DNA from: Sipunculus nudus
Taxonomy: Eukaryota > Annelida > Sipuncula > Golfingiida > Sipunculidae
Assembly (NCBI GenBank): GCA_026874595.1
Contig: CM049307.1
Coordinates: 75,182,643-75,246,642 of the forward strand
Direction: 5' to 3'
Length of the DNA: 64,000 nt
The notes below the pieces were generated by a model. It was not told the origin of the DNA, searched no databases, and saw only the letters and a list, made by a program, of their open reading frames with translations. Shown here in pieces: positions 1 through 13,400 of the stretch (its first letter is position 1; each line of letters starts with the position of its first letter). The position numbers and the translations under genes were made by a program.

Positions 1-2318
1 ATGGATAATATTGTTTTTGTGGATATGTAAGGGTAGTTTGCAATTCATTGTTCAATTTAGTTTGGGATGAATAATCAGAAAATAATTGCATTCAATAGAG
101 CATTTATCTATACCTAAGAAAAAATACTGGATCTGCTCCTATGTCTGTACACACACTAAGACTGACTTTTCAGAGGGCAAATGTATGCAGTCATTACAGC
201 AGGGATCTGTGTTTCTGTTGCCTAAAGAGCAAAGGTACTATTTCAAAAACTTTAAATATAAATCAGTCATCCAACAAAGTTCAAAATTTCATTCACCAGG
301 GTTTCAGGGATATGTTCCAGTAACCAAAAAAAAACTTGTTTTGACATAAGGGTAATAGTTTTGGCTTTGGACTTGAAACTGAAGGTTTTGGTTTCTCTTT
401 CATCTCAGACCATTCTTCCTGGTAAGACCTTGGACAAAGATACTAACCACAAGGGTCCTCTTTCCCCAGTAATGAATGGGTACTGGTCATGGAATGCTGG
501 TAAATGTATAATGAATAACTCTACAGCATCTGATTTGGTTGTAGTGCCTGAAAGACTAAACTTGCCCGTGATATCAGACAATAAACAAGCTACCTCTTAA
601 AAAAGCTATATCTTCATAGTGGTAGTAAAAAGAACTTAATCAAGTGTTTCCTCAAAGGACCATTTTAGTACCTTCGACTTTCGTGACCCATAGGATTACT
701 GTTATTACACACCTCAGATTTTCACACAGTTTTCTTTAATGGAAAAACCTTGGTTGTGCCATGCTGGTTTTGACTTCAAAAACAGACAGGAAGTAAAAGT
801 AATGATTTTTTTTAGCTCTTTTATAAGAGAATCCAGACAACACCGGATGCTGGGAAATTGGTTTCCTGGAATCAAAAGTTGCGATGGTAGTTTATTAAAT
901 AAGGCTGAGGGTCATACATCAAGAGCCTGAGATCTCAGAAAGCCATATTAACTTAACCTTTCATGAAAGATCAGAAGAAGCTTTGCTTACTCAGAACTGT
1001 CTTACTAAGTCATAGCATTTGTTTTTGTTAAAAATTCTTCATACCACCATCACCATTGATCACAGGAAATAGAGCATGTATTGAAAAATATATTTAACAG
1101 AGACCTATGTTTTTCAGCACAAATATCTGTTGGTTTTCATTTGAATGCTGTACAAAATCATATGTGGAATCGCACAGTATAAGAAAATGCAAAAAAATTC
1201 AGCAGGTTTTCATGGCCAAATTGAAAAATTTGATATTTAAAAAAAATAATTTGACTATTTGAAAATATTACTCTGGCTGCCATTCAGCTAAATTCCATAA
1301 TATCCAGTTTAGATTAATATATAAATGCACAATTTTTACAAAATACATATGAAGAGACAGAACTTTATAGTTGAATGATCCTAAATATACTGTGGTACAT
1401 AAGAATTTAAACTGACCATTGTTACTCTGCAAAATTTTGACTCTCAAGTTTTGACTCTACCACAAAAAATATGAAATAGAAAGGAAATATCTGAAATTGG
1501 AATATCTGAATTAGGGCCTCAAAGATTATATATATTGTTTTCCTGTTTGCTTTAATGATATGTTGGCTGAAAAGAATTAGACACTTAAACTCTAAGACTC
1601 TAAATTGATGGCCTTCCTGACCTGTGCCTATAGTAGGGCTTGCATGAAATTTTGTTTTATTTATAAATTGATTAATGCAAGATGAGAGACACAAGAATTG
1701 ATTATTTTAACAAGAATCAATGTGATTATTAAGGTTTCTGAGAAAAATTGGTTTGATTATTGCATTTCTGATTAGAATTGATATCTGAAATAATCAATCT
1801 GTTGGAACTTGTACAGGAAAACTTACAAGATTTTACATTATTAATTACATTATATTGTTGTGCACAGAAAACCTGGCAACAAAGAATGTGAAATTCATGA
1901 TATGATATTTCATGTTAAGTTCAATAAACTGGACCAAGGAATCTTTTTCTGATGTTATCATGACATATTAGTACATTTTCTAATCTTTCTTTAATGTGGT
2001 CACTTTCCTGTTGAATAAATTTTTTATATTTGATCAGTGGTCTGTATAAGTGCTCAGTATTAACAATGCAGATGCTTCTCAAGCTTACCTTAATGTTATT
2101 TATATTTTTTGTCGCCAAACCTAAGCCAGATATTGATTAAACATTCCTCCTAATAGCCAACTCTAGTATCCAAACAGAAGAAACCAGAATGAGACAGAAG
2201 CAAAAGTCACTGACAAATTTTAAACATCCTCAAATCTTGAACTGTCATTCCAGTCAGGCACTGTCACAAGCGACCCCTGTTAGAGGAAATTAACCAAAAG
2301 TCATGTTTGCCAAATTGA
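1..2318. other. Intergenic sequence upstream of FOXRED2, no supported gene
   Basis: AT-rich, with only short open frames (up to 90 codons) that lack recognisable domains, codon bias or splice context. It could include the 3' UTR of an upstream gene, but no signal decides this. Confidence 0.5.
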
Positions 2319-2410
2319 CCAATGGTCAGTCTCCCTTAAGTCTTCTTTGATTTGCTCCCCTGATGGAGCCTAATGTGATTATAAAAGCGGATTCTACATT
2401 TTCCGAGTCT
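2319..2410 (+). promoter_or_regulatory. Candidate core promoter (CCAAT box + TATA box)
   Basis: A CCAAT box at 2319-2323 lies about 57 bases before TATAAAAG at 2380-2387, a spacing usual for TATA promoters. Transcription would start near 2410. The predicted transcript meets a good donor (AAG|GTATGT) at 2640/2641. Assignment to FOXRED2 is an inference, based on strand and on the need for an upstream exon. Confidence 0.42.
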
Positions 2411-2640
2411 CGGGAATTAACCAGACGGGAACTTTTAAAAGGGAAAGTCTGATTAGATTGATCCACGGAAAAGTTCATGGACACTTCATGTTTTGTCGGC
2501 GACTCATCTCGGAAGACTCTTTAATAAAACATACAGCCTTAATGTCACAGAACTCCTAGTCTGCTTATAAAGATGAAAAAGATCCTGGTCACTTGATTAG
2601 ATTAGAATTGGCGGAACAGCTTTTGCAGTATTCAGCAAAG
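2410..2640 (+). other. FOXRED2: Candidate non-coding first exon (5' UTR) of FOXRED2
   Basis: This stretch is less AT-rich than its surroundings, starts about 23 bases after the TATA box and ends in AAG|GTATGT. Splicing to the acceptor at 7273 would place the FOXRED2 ATG two bases into the next exon. It holds short upstream ORFs, for example one starting at the ATG in GTTCATGGAC (15 codons) and one starting ATGAAAAAG near 2572 (7 codons), which could damp translation if the exon is real. RNA evidence would decide. Confidence 0.4.
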
Positions 2641-2949
2641 GTATGTTTGAAATTTTCATAGTGATGTGATTGATCAAGTAATGACATTGACTAAACCAAT
2701 ATTTAAAGCTATCATAGTCTCTGCAGTAACTAACATAGCCTGATTATCTTAAAACATCTTGTCATGGCACCAGATATGATATATTGCAGTGAAAATATTT
2801 ATTGAAAGTTAATTTAAACTTCTAGAAATAAGCTGTGATTTGGTAAAAGTCTCATTTACAGATGTTATATTATGTTACAGAGATTACGGTTTAATTAAAA
2901 GCCAAAAGAAATGGGGAAAAACAGGAACCAAGAAGAAAGGAGAAGGCAA

Positions 2950-3975
2950 GGGTAACCAAAGGAGACTACATTTGTAGTATAGCAAAAATAAGAGTAGAAT
3001 AGTGGATAATCAAAGGAGAGTAGATGTCTAAGACTGCAAAGGAATTAGTAGATGTCTGAGATAAGCAAAGGAAAGTAGATGTCTAGGATAACCAAAGGAA
3101 GGTAGATGTCTAAGATAAGCAAAGGAAAGTAGATGTCCAGGATAAGCAAAGGGAAGTAGATGTCTATAGGATAAGCAAAGGGAAGTAGATGTCTATAGGA
3201 TAAGCAAAGAGAAGTAGATGTCTATAGGATAAGCAAAGGGAAGTAGATGTCTATAGAATAATCAAAGGGAAGTAGATGTCTATAGGATAAGCAAAGGGAA
3301 GTAGATGTCTATAGGATAAGCAAAGGGAAGTAGATGTCAATAGGATAAGCAAAGGGAAGTAGATGTCAGTAGGATAAGCAAAGGGAAGAAGATGTCTATA
3401 GGATAAGCAAAGGGAAGTAGATGTCTATAGGATAACCAAAAGAAAGTAGATGTCTATAGGATAAGCAAAGGGAAGTAGATGTCTAAGATAAGCAAAGGAA
3501 AGTAGATGTCTAAGATAAGCAAAAGAAAGTATCTGCATGATGTCTAGGAAAGCCAAAAGAGAGTAGAATTTTAGGATAACCAAAGGGAAGTAGACATCTA
3601 GGATAACCAAAGGAACGTAGATATCTAAGTTAAGCAGAGGAAACTAGATGTCTGGGATAACCAAAGGAAAGTAGATGTCTAAGATAAGCAAAGGAAAGTA
3701 GATGTCTAAAATAAGCAAAGGAAAGTAGATGATGTCTAGGATAATCAAAGGAGATTAGGTATCCAGGATAACCAAAGGAAAGTAGATATCCAGGATGACC
3801 TAAGGAAAGTAGATGTCTAAGATAAGCCAAGGAAAGTAGATGTCTGGGAAAGCCAAAAGAGAGTAGAATTTTAGGATAACCAAAGGAGAGTAGATGTCTA
3901 GCACTGCTAAGGAGGGTAGATGTCTAGCATAATCAAAGAAACCAAGGGAGTCTAGAATAACCAAGTAAAATTGGA
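2950..3975. repeat. Minisatellite 1, about 29-bp unit
   Basis: About 35 tandem copies of a unit like GGATAAGCAAAGGGAAGTAG + ATGTCTATA. The 29-bp spacing is seen directly at 3182/3211; units without the TATA insertion are 26-27 bp. Copies at 3130-3480 are nearly identical and both ends are degenerate, the usual picture of a homogenised core. It lies in the putative first intron of FOXRED2. Short - strand ORFs in it are by-products. Confidence 0.93.
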
Positions 3976-6900
3976 AATAAAGCCAAGCAATAACCAATTA
4001 AGAAAATGTGGAAACCTAGGATATCAAAATGACAATCATTTAGCCCCAAGACAATAACAAAATGACAATCATAAAGCCCTAGGAAAATGTGATTAAATAT
4101 CAGATCTGGCATTACTGGTAGCCAAAGAAGAAGTAGAACTGTTAGCTAAACTAAGAATACCAAAGGATAAACATGAATACCAAGGTAATGTGAAATTTAT
4201 GGTATATTTGATACCTATGAAAGCATACTGTAGAAGATTTATAGATTAACCTAGATACAAGAGAGAGGGCCACAGTGGCAGAAGGATAATGCTGAAGACA
4301 AAGTCTGACATAGGACCAATGGAAGACTTAATGACCAAATATATAGTAAAGAAATGACTTTATATGATGGCAGGAAAATATAACATTAGTGCAGTGAGCG
4401 TAGGATGTGAATCAAAAGCTAACATTCTGTAAGCATAGACTGCAGATACAGCATGCATAATATGGGTAAAATAGCATTATTGACTGTATAAGTGAATCAA
4501 GGTGCCATATGCACATATCCATATAAATGCAGATTGCATCTCTGAAAAGCAAATATAGCCAGATGTAGTGAATTTTGCCTGATCTACATGGTACATACAG
4601 AACATGTAGCATGCTCCCACACAAGTAAAATCTCTCAACATGCTGTCCACATATGCATACTCTAACAAATTCATTTCATATAGAATCTTTTGATTCAGTA
4701 CTACATCCAAACTAGAGTGTTGAATGTCAGTTTGATTAAGACATCTCATAGATTAGCCCAAAACATCTTAAAGGGAAGAATTGTAGAAGAAAATATCAAA
4801 GAACATGATATAAGAGAGTGTGATTACTAAAGGAAATTAACCCAATGCCAGAAGAACATTAATTATGAAACATTCGGCACATAATGTAATTCCTGTAGCA
4901 TTTATCCTGTATTTTAAGATGAATCTTTCATTGATTTATTACATTGTTCAGGCTTCTATTGAGGTGAAGTGTCACTTTGATATATCAGTGTAGTTTCCAT
5001 CCTTAGTGCCATTACCATCATAAACAAATCAAGGATGATCTATAATTTAACATTACAATTTTCTTTGAGTAATTATGGCCTAAAACAGTAAGCTCATTAT
5101 ATGGTTATTTTATGGTAAGCCATCATTTCTTAAATTATGAACCCATAATCAAAATAAGTGTATTAACACACAGGAAACTTTAACATTGATCTTTAAATAG
5201 TGTATTTCAACTAGGATTTGATATCTAGATTTTAAATCATTTACATGGTATAGGATCCCCTTTCTGCATATGTTGCATTATGTCACCCTTTCAGAGCTAG
5301 AAAATGGAAATACCATTGAAGACATTTTTCTGTAAAAATCAGATGTGCAATGTTATTTCACATGGGAGAAAATTTCCTTAGCACTAAAATACTTCTTTAA
5401 AGTTTTAAGAAAATATGTTTCTCCAAAGACCATATTCCATTTTATTCACATCCCCATGAGAGATATTTTGCAGACAAATTTTTCTCTATCTGGACATTTC
5501 TTCAGATTTATGGTCTTAATATTTCCTCATCCATAATCCAATAGCTTGACTGGTGATATGCTTTACTGAACCAAAGTGTCAGCATATCAGCTGATGTTTC
5601 TATTTAAGGTATTAAAAAGATCCTTTACGAGAACTATATATTAAATATCAATCCCAGATACTTTTAATTTCCACGGTGATGTCTGAAACCTGGTTTCATG
5701 CCTTGATAAAAAGTGTCAAAGCTGTAATAAACTTTGATTTGATTGACTGGTTAAACAGCAGGTGCTTGGTGAACAGCAGGTGAAACTGGAAGTTATTTTT
5801 ACCACTTATACGGAGGAGTTGATGAGTCTGATGGATGAGCTTGCTTGTATCAGAATCTGTTTAGCGGAAACATTTCAGTCGCTTTATGAAATGGGTGTAC
5901 ATAAATGCTCCTCGGGGTAGGACTAAAGACATAATGTCGCTGATCAGATACACTGGTGTAATAAACCAAGATAACGAGAAGCGGCAGACTGTCATTGTGA
6001 CATAGATGGATGGAGCCGCTTTGTTCAAAGTCCCAGCAAGCGGGTCATGTGGATCTATTGAGGCTGCATGAAAATCCTATTGTTATTTGATCAGAATTTG
6101 TTCATGTATTATTGCTGCGTTTATATGAGAGGTTCTATACAAATCTAATGCGCAAGAACAACAGTTCACCTGGGGGGGTTGTTTCTGATCGGACAAATGT
6201 CTTGTCAAGGCAGTGATGACAATAGCCACGGACTCATTACGATCTGCGTCATCCTCAATATATTGTCTCTGTAATGGGCTTTTAAGCCCCTCCCTAACCA
6301 TCACAGACAGCTTGTTGCCCCCGCATGCTTTTAATGAAGATCACAGATAATACATAAATCTATCGTATTAGGACTATAAATATCAACTGATAACCCAAAA
6401 CATTGCCTTTAATATAAAACGCTGTTTTATCTTTATACTCCTAGAGTGAAAGTATGAATTGGCCATAACAAGATAAAATATTGTAAAAAACTTTTATCAA
6501 TTTTTAGAAGGTTATCTCTTTTATATTCCTACATCGTCTAAAAAATGACATTTTTGCTATTTTTCTCTGCACCGACCAAGTGAATATCAAATTAATTATA
6601 TCAATCTGTCACAGTGGGTGTACTTGTGAACTAAATATGGACCAAAAGTTTGGCCTTCAGTATAATATGATGATATTTTGTTTATTGTTGAAGTGCTAAA
6701 AAACAGTTATGAAAGAATTTATTACAAGCTTATAAATTAACTAGGTTACTGATCAGTACATTTGAAGAAATGAATTTGTGCCATTGGAAAGTTTCAGATG
6801 CAAAATGACTTTTTACTGTGTTTATGGTAACTACCAACTACCACAGACTGCTATGAAATAATCAAGCACCCTTTGTATAATTGATGTAAAAATTGGATAA

Positions 6901-7140
6901 TGAACACTATTTATAGGTACAGTTTATTTTTGCATAGGAACAGATCGAATGCAGGCGTTTAATAATCAACAATAATTCCATGTATAACATTTTAATTGTA
7001 CAATATACAAGCATTGATCTATTCATATTAATTTGTACGTGACATAGATTAGATGTAAGAATTAATTTATAACAGAGTTTAAATAAAAGTGTTTAAATTT
7101 TTTTTTCAAGTTGTAAGCATTGAATAATTAACACTAACTG
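3976..7140 (+). other. Rest of putative FOXRED2 intron 1, no supported gene
   Basis: AT-rich non-coding sequence. The part at about 5750-6310 is more GC-rich, and an alternative promoter could lie there, but no TATA/donor combination as clear as that at 2319-2641 was seen. Overlapping - strand ORFs at 4412-4749 show no domain. Confidence 0.4.
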
Positions 7141-7152
7141 TATGTATGATTA

Positions 7153-7285
7153 TTTTTTGTACAGGATGCAAGCAAAGGATATTTAATAGGATCTTTATGC
7201 ATAAGTTATATTTTGTATAGGATGCAAGCTTTAAACATTTCACACTATATGTGTATAATTATCTTTTGTACAGGATGCAAGCATT
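7153..7285 (+). repeat. Three imperfect copies of the exon 1 acceptor sequence
   Basis: TTTTGTACAGGATGCAAGC or a near variant occurs at about 7155, 7211 (TTTTGTATAGGATGCAAGC) and 7264, spaced about 55 bp. The third copy is the actual acceptor and start codon of FOXRED2 coding exon 1. The first two contain ATG but run quickly into stops or are out of frame. Confidence 0.75.
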
Positions 7286-7461
7286 GATTGGCACCTGTGT
7301 CTTCCTCGGGCTCCTTGCCACACAGCTATGCAGTTCACATGCTGCCTCCTATCATTGGGATTATATCATTGTGGGTGCAGGCCCATCTGGCCTACAACTT
7401 GGATACTTCATGCAGCGAGCGCAGCGTGATTATGTGATACTAGAACGATCAAATGTCTCAG
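7275..7461 (+). CDS. FOXRED2: FOXRED2 coding exon 1 (signal peptide and first FAD-binding motif)
   Basis: Encodes residues 1-62 plus one base. It starts [15 protein letters not shown], a typical signal peptide core, then [12 protein letters not shown] (dinucleotide-binding fold) and [10 protein letters not shown]. The donor CAG|GTGAGA is at 7461/7462. An acceptor TTTTGTACAG ends at 7273, so the ATG lies two bases into the exon, which implies an upstream non-coding exon. The reading frame is also open upstream to 7251, but that extension (MYNYLLYR) would precede the signal peptide and sits in intron-like sequence. Confidence 0.9.
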
Positions 7462-10400
7462 GTGAGAAATTGGTATTTACAGATCTGATATGTATTAATT
7501 GCCAGAGTAAGATGTATATATATGCATGATTCGCCATTAAATGGGGCTCCATTTTACTCTAGATAGTGTATCCCATATAATTGACCATTTTCACGAGCAG
7601 AAGCACTGTGAATAACAATCGTCTTCAGTGTTCAGGTCCAGTTATCAAGCATGTTAAATTTTGTTTCAATGCAATACAGTCAAGCAGGAACCTCGCCATT
7701 GAGACTGAGATTGACTTTTATTAATTTTATCATATTAAATGTAACAATTACAATCCGTGTTTGGGGAAATAATGGACCTGAAAACTCTGTGCCAGGCATA
7801 ACCAACAAATGTTGCCAATGAGGTGGATAACGTCTTCTTTAACTGCCTGAATATCTGTTCATTAGTGAATCATGAAACTCTAGCTGGTGACCAAAACAGA
7901 AAATCAGATATTGCAGAACTCTCCCTGTTTGAACCTTACATACTGACACCTCAATGTTTGGGTTCATTATAGTGACAAGAAAGTCCATATTTTATTATAT
8001 CATCATAAAGTAAAATTTCTCCCCTATCTTTCATTGCTAAATTCCTGTTGAAGCCCTATTTAGACATATATGTAATTTCACTTGCCATGCAACACAGTCT
8101 TGTTGAACTCAAACAAGCAATCATTACACGATATACACACATTGGACATGGTTTTGCATGCTTTTGGGAATTGTTCACTGGACAGCATTTGTTTAAACTG
8201 TACTTAAAACATTATTTGTTGGATACATGCCCCATTGACAAACTGTAAGAAAAAAATTGAAAAAAATAACCTGAGAAATGAAATCACAATTTCAATTTAA
8301 AACTGTTATTCACCTGATACATATAACTTACTTATTAATGTATGTATCTTGTCATCAGCAAAATGAATTTCTGTATGTTTTATTGGCTCCTTAAATTTGT
8401 TATATCTTATATTATCTTATATAATTTGATTTACTGTTACAGTGATTTGAAAACTTATAGTTGTATGCTGTCTTTAATGATGATAAATTGTGTTGTTCTT
8501 GTTTTTCAGGGAATTTTTTCACGACATACCCACGTCATGACACCCTTATCAGTATAAATAAAAGGCACACGGGTAAAACAAACAAAGAGTTCAATTTCCG
8601 ACATGACTGGAACTCACTTATCTCAGATGATGAGAGCCTGTTAATGAAACATTACTCCAAAGAATACTTCCCGCATCGAACAACACTTCTACGATACTTG
8701 GATGATTATCAGAAAAAATTTAATATAAATGTGTGGCATAACCGCGAGGTCAGCGACGTGCAGCGAGTTGTCAACGAGAGCGCCGGAGGCCACAGTTACA
8801 CAATGAAGGACCAAAACGGAAATGTTTTTTCATGCAAGTAAGTGTGGTAAAGTCATTAATAAAAAGAAATTTAGCTGGAATTTCTTATTCAGCTCATTAA
8901 GGTATTCAGCCATTGATAATACTGTGATTGCTTTCTTGTTCATGAGGGTTTACAATTGTAATGTTTGCAAAAGGGAAATTAATGCAAAAATAAAACTTTT
9001 GTGGATGAAGGCAAGTCTAAAAGCAAAAGAATAATATTATAAATAATAATTTATCTTGTTTGTAACCATCAATCTAAGATGATTAATATTAATAAACAGA
9101 TCACTTAAAGTATATTTACCAACAATGTACAAGGGTTTCTACTCATTCATTATTCACTTCAATGCCCGTCAAAATTTTTTGTGCACATATTACTTTGTGC
9201 AATTCATTCATAAAATGATGGATATACTAGCTCTGTTTAGGTTATTGTATAAATGGTGGAACAAGAAAATGGAACCTTCGCAAAACAGTGAAAAATTGAA
9301 TATTGTGAAATGTTAACCTCGCAGATAAGAATCCAGCCACAATATGTAAACCAAAATTAGCACCAGTCATCATGCTGTATGCTGACTGACCTTTCCTGAA
9401 GTAACACATGACTGTTGACGTCATTACGCAATGAAGTCATGTCATGAAACACTTATGATTTACACCACCATTTATCTTCTAAACTCTTGAACTCCATGTC
9501 ACATGTCAGTAAAATTCACGATACCATTCTTCAGATATCATACACACACATTCTGAAACACACAGAATCCAACAAAAATAGTGATCTGCACTCCAAATTT
9601 GGGTTAACTAATATCAAACTGGGGTTATTGTAAGAGGAGTACTTCAACAACATAATAGAGAAGTCTGTCATGCCTCTCGCTTTGTTTATTTCAGTTGACA
9701 TCATAATTAAAGGATCATGCTGCACAGAAACATAACCATTTGGGCAGTAGTGAAAAATGATGCTGGTTATATACTACTTCTGCTGGCTGTGTGAGATGGC
9801 TTATCCAGAACCGATATTTCTAGCTTTAGTCAACTGTATTATACTATGAACCCCTACCTACTCTATATCCAGCTTAGACTCGCCCTTCTGCCAGGGGTCG
9901 TTTTTACTCAAAAGAAATCTCTTTAAAAATTTGTTACATTTTAAATAAACACCTCCTGTTTACTTTTCACATCTACATGCTTACAAAATATTAAATGCTC
10001 ACACACTTACAAAAGTCCGCAAAAACACCCATGCTTATGTAATTTGCCTTGAAACAATTCTTGTCCAGCATATTTGAACAGATATATATATACATTACCC
10101 TCTTCACTACATATATACCTATGCCATCTCTGTATTTGTAGGGGTACGGACAAGAGCCCCCCCCCCCCCGACAAAAGCCCCCCCGGTCGAAAGCCCCCCG
10201 GACAAAAGCCCCCCCGGTCAAAAGCCCCCCTACCTTAATGATAAAGAGGACAAAAGCCCCCCCCCCCCCAAAAAAAATGTTTTTTTAAATAACTATTAAA
10301 GGTAACTTTGAGTCCCTTGAAGTAATGAAGTAATGAATCAATTTATATTACCAATATATAAGGTAACTACACAAACAATTCTGTAAATTTTATTTATCAC

Positions 10401-13400
10401 TGGTGAAAACCTGCAAGAGTGCAGAAGTAATACTGTGCAATAGTAACTAATGAGTCCCTTGATGTCAACTTAGCAGTAGTTAACATATATGTATATATAC
10501 ACAGTTAAAGAATCTAGAGCTTTATAATGAAGCCACTCCTTCAATAATCATTCAGGTGAAACAGGTCCTGTGAAACTGTCCCATGGGAGTGGTTTCCTAA
10601 CTAACAGATAATTGAGACCATTTATGTTGTTATAAGTATCAGTTTTAGTACCCTATCAATTAACTAGTGTGGGTCAGGTAAATATGTAAAGTATAGATTG
10701 ATATTTCTATTGTTAACTATAAGATATATTGTAAGTATGAATTTTGAATGTAATTAAATAATTATATGAGATAACACACATTGTTTGTATTTACATTATA
10801 TATTCATAGATATAGATATAAATATATTGGAGGGGGGCTTTTGTCCTCTTTATCATTAAGGTAGGGGGGCTTTTGACCGGGGGGGCTTTTGTCCGGGGGG
10901 GCTTAATACCGGGGGGGCTTTTCACCGGGGGGGCTTTGGACCTACATCCGTATTTGAGGGCTGTAGATTTCAAAGCCCATGAACCTTAGCCAGCAGAGAC
11001 AAACTCCTGTGCTAGAGACTCAGCCAGCTGACAGTCTTTCTGTTGTCCTGTTCAATCCTTGTCTTATGTATCTTTGTAGGTTCAGCCTGATCATACATGC
11101 ATGAAACACCACCTGTCTATAGAGACCACTTTTGGTCAGTCCCATGGGGGACTCTTATTGCACGGGTTTACTGTATTTCTCCACTCATTATGGTACCATT
11201 TGGCATCTTGGTGTGGACACTTGATTAAATTACTGAGGCAGTTTATCAGCCTCCAGCTACAATGTCAATGAGTAATTCTGAACTTGTGTGTCTTATGAGA
11301 CCTACCTTACAATAAGACTCGCAGCAGTTCTGTCCTCCATTGATTAGAGAGAGTCAAATGGCCACCTTTAAGAGTGGCAGAAATATAGTCATATTTATAA
11401 CTTTGATAAAATCTCAGTGCTGAAAAAATTTTAATGCTATGCAGTTGTGTATTTAAATACATAGCTAAAGCTTATTATGTTTCAATCAATGTCCTGTCAA
11501 AGATGCCTTTATGTCATACATAAAACATATTTATATACTGAGATCAAGAAAAAATGCAGTTCTAATAGCATTTCTATCATACAAGACAACATTAATAGAG
11601 AGCAAACCCTAGAAAACAGCTAACAGAGTTTTACTGAGACCAACTTTAAAATTAGTTGACTTCAGTTAGTTGACTTTGCCGTATGACATTGCTTAAAATG
11701 GTCCTCTGTTATCAAATCTGCCCACTAGATTTCAACACCAGTAACAGTTGCACTTGGTACCATTTGTACAAACAAGATCCACATCTAGATTCATATCAGC
11801 TTCAGCTTTCAATCAACTCTTCCCAGTGTTGTAGAAAATTCAAGTAAAATCAGCTTTTACTAATCAAAAGGACAGAGATACTTTGGAGAAAAGTTAACAT
11901 TCACATAAGAGACAGAGGTACATTGGAGAAAAGTTTACATTCACATAAGAGACAGAGGTACCTTGGAGAAAAGTTTACATTCACATAAGAGACAGAGGTA
12001 CTTTGGAGAAAAGTTTACATTCACATAAGAGACAGAGGTACTTTGGTGAAAAGTTTACGTTCATATAAGAGACAGAGGTACTTTGGAGAATAGTTTACAT
12101 TCACATAAGAGACAGAGGTACTTTGGAGAAAAGTTCACATTCACATGAGAGACAGAGGTACTTTGGAGAAAAGTTTACATTCACATAAGAGACAGAGGTA
12201 GGTTGGAGAAAAGTTTAAATTCACATAAGAGACAGAGGTAAATTGGAGAAAAGTTTACATTCACATAAGAGACAGAGGTAATTTGGAGAAAAGTTTGCAT
12301 TCACATAAGAGACAAAGGTACTTTGGAGAATAGGTTAAATTTACATAAGAGACAGAGGTACTTTGGAGAAAAGTTCACATTCACATAAGAGACAGAGGTA
12401 CTTTGGAGAAAAGTTTACATTCACATAAGAGACAGAGGTACTTTGGAGAATAGTTTACATTCACATAAGAGACAGAGGTACTTTGGAGAAAAGTTCACAT
12501 TCACATAAGAGACAGAGGTACTTTGGAAAAAAGTTTACATTCACATAAGAGACAGAGGTAATTTGGAGAAAAGTTTGCATTCACATAAGAGACAGAGGTA
12601 CTTTGGAGAATAGTTTACATTCACATAAGAGACAAAGGTACTTTGGAGAATAGTTAACATTCACATAAGAGACAGAGGTACTTTGTAGAAAAGTTCACAT
12701 TCACATAAGAGACAGAGGTAATTTAGAGAAAAGTTTGCATTCACATAAGAGACAGAGGTACTTTGGATAAAAGTTTAAATTCACATAAGAGACAGAGATA
12801 CTTTGGAGAAAAGTTTACATTCACATAAGAGACAGAGGTACTTTGGAGAAAAGTTTACATTCACATAAGAGACAGAGGTACTTTGGAGAATAGTTTACAT
12901 TCACATAAGAGACAGAGGTACTTTGGAAAAAAGTTTACATTCACATAAGAGACAGAGGTAATTTGGAGAAAAGTTTGCATTCACATAAGAGACAGAGGTA
13001 CTTTGGAGAATAGTTTACATTCACATAAGAGACAAAGGTACTTTGGAGAATAGTTAACATTCACATAAGAGACAGAGGTACTTTGTAGAAAAGTTCACAT
13101 TCACATAAGAGACAGAGGTAATTTAGAGAAAAGTTTGCATTCACATAAGAGACAGAGGTACTTTGGATAAAAGTTTAAATTCACATAAGAGACAGAGATA
13201 CTTTGGAGAAAAGTTTACATTCACATAAGAGACAGAGGTACTTTGGAGAAAAGTTTACATTCACATAAGAGACAGAGGTACTTTGGAGAATAGTTTACAT
13301 TCGCATAAGAGACAGAGGTACTTTGGAGAAAAGTTTACATTCACATAAGAGACAGAGGTACTTTGAAGAAAGGTTCACATACACTTAAGAGACAGAGGTA

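Noticed and set aside
361-600. 79-codon + strand ORF as a small gene
   Set aside because: Starts from a non-ATG codon, has no domain and lies in AT-rich sequence with no promoter or splice signal.
3425-3997. - strand ORFs with repeated LRHLLSFAY
   Set aside because: Translation of the 29-bp minisatellite; no independent coding signal.
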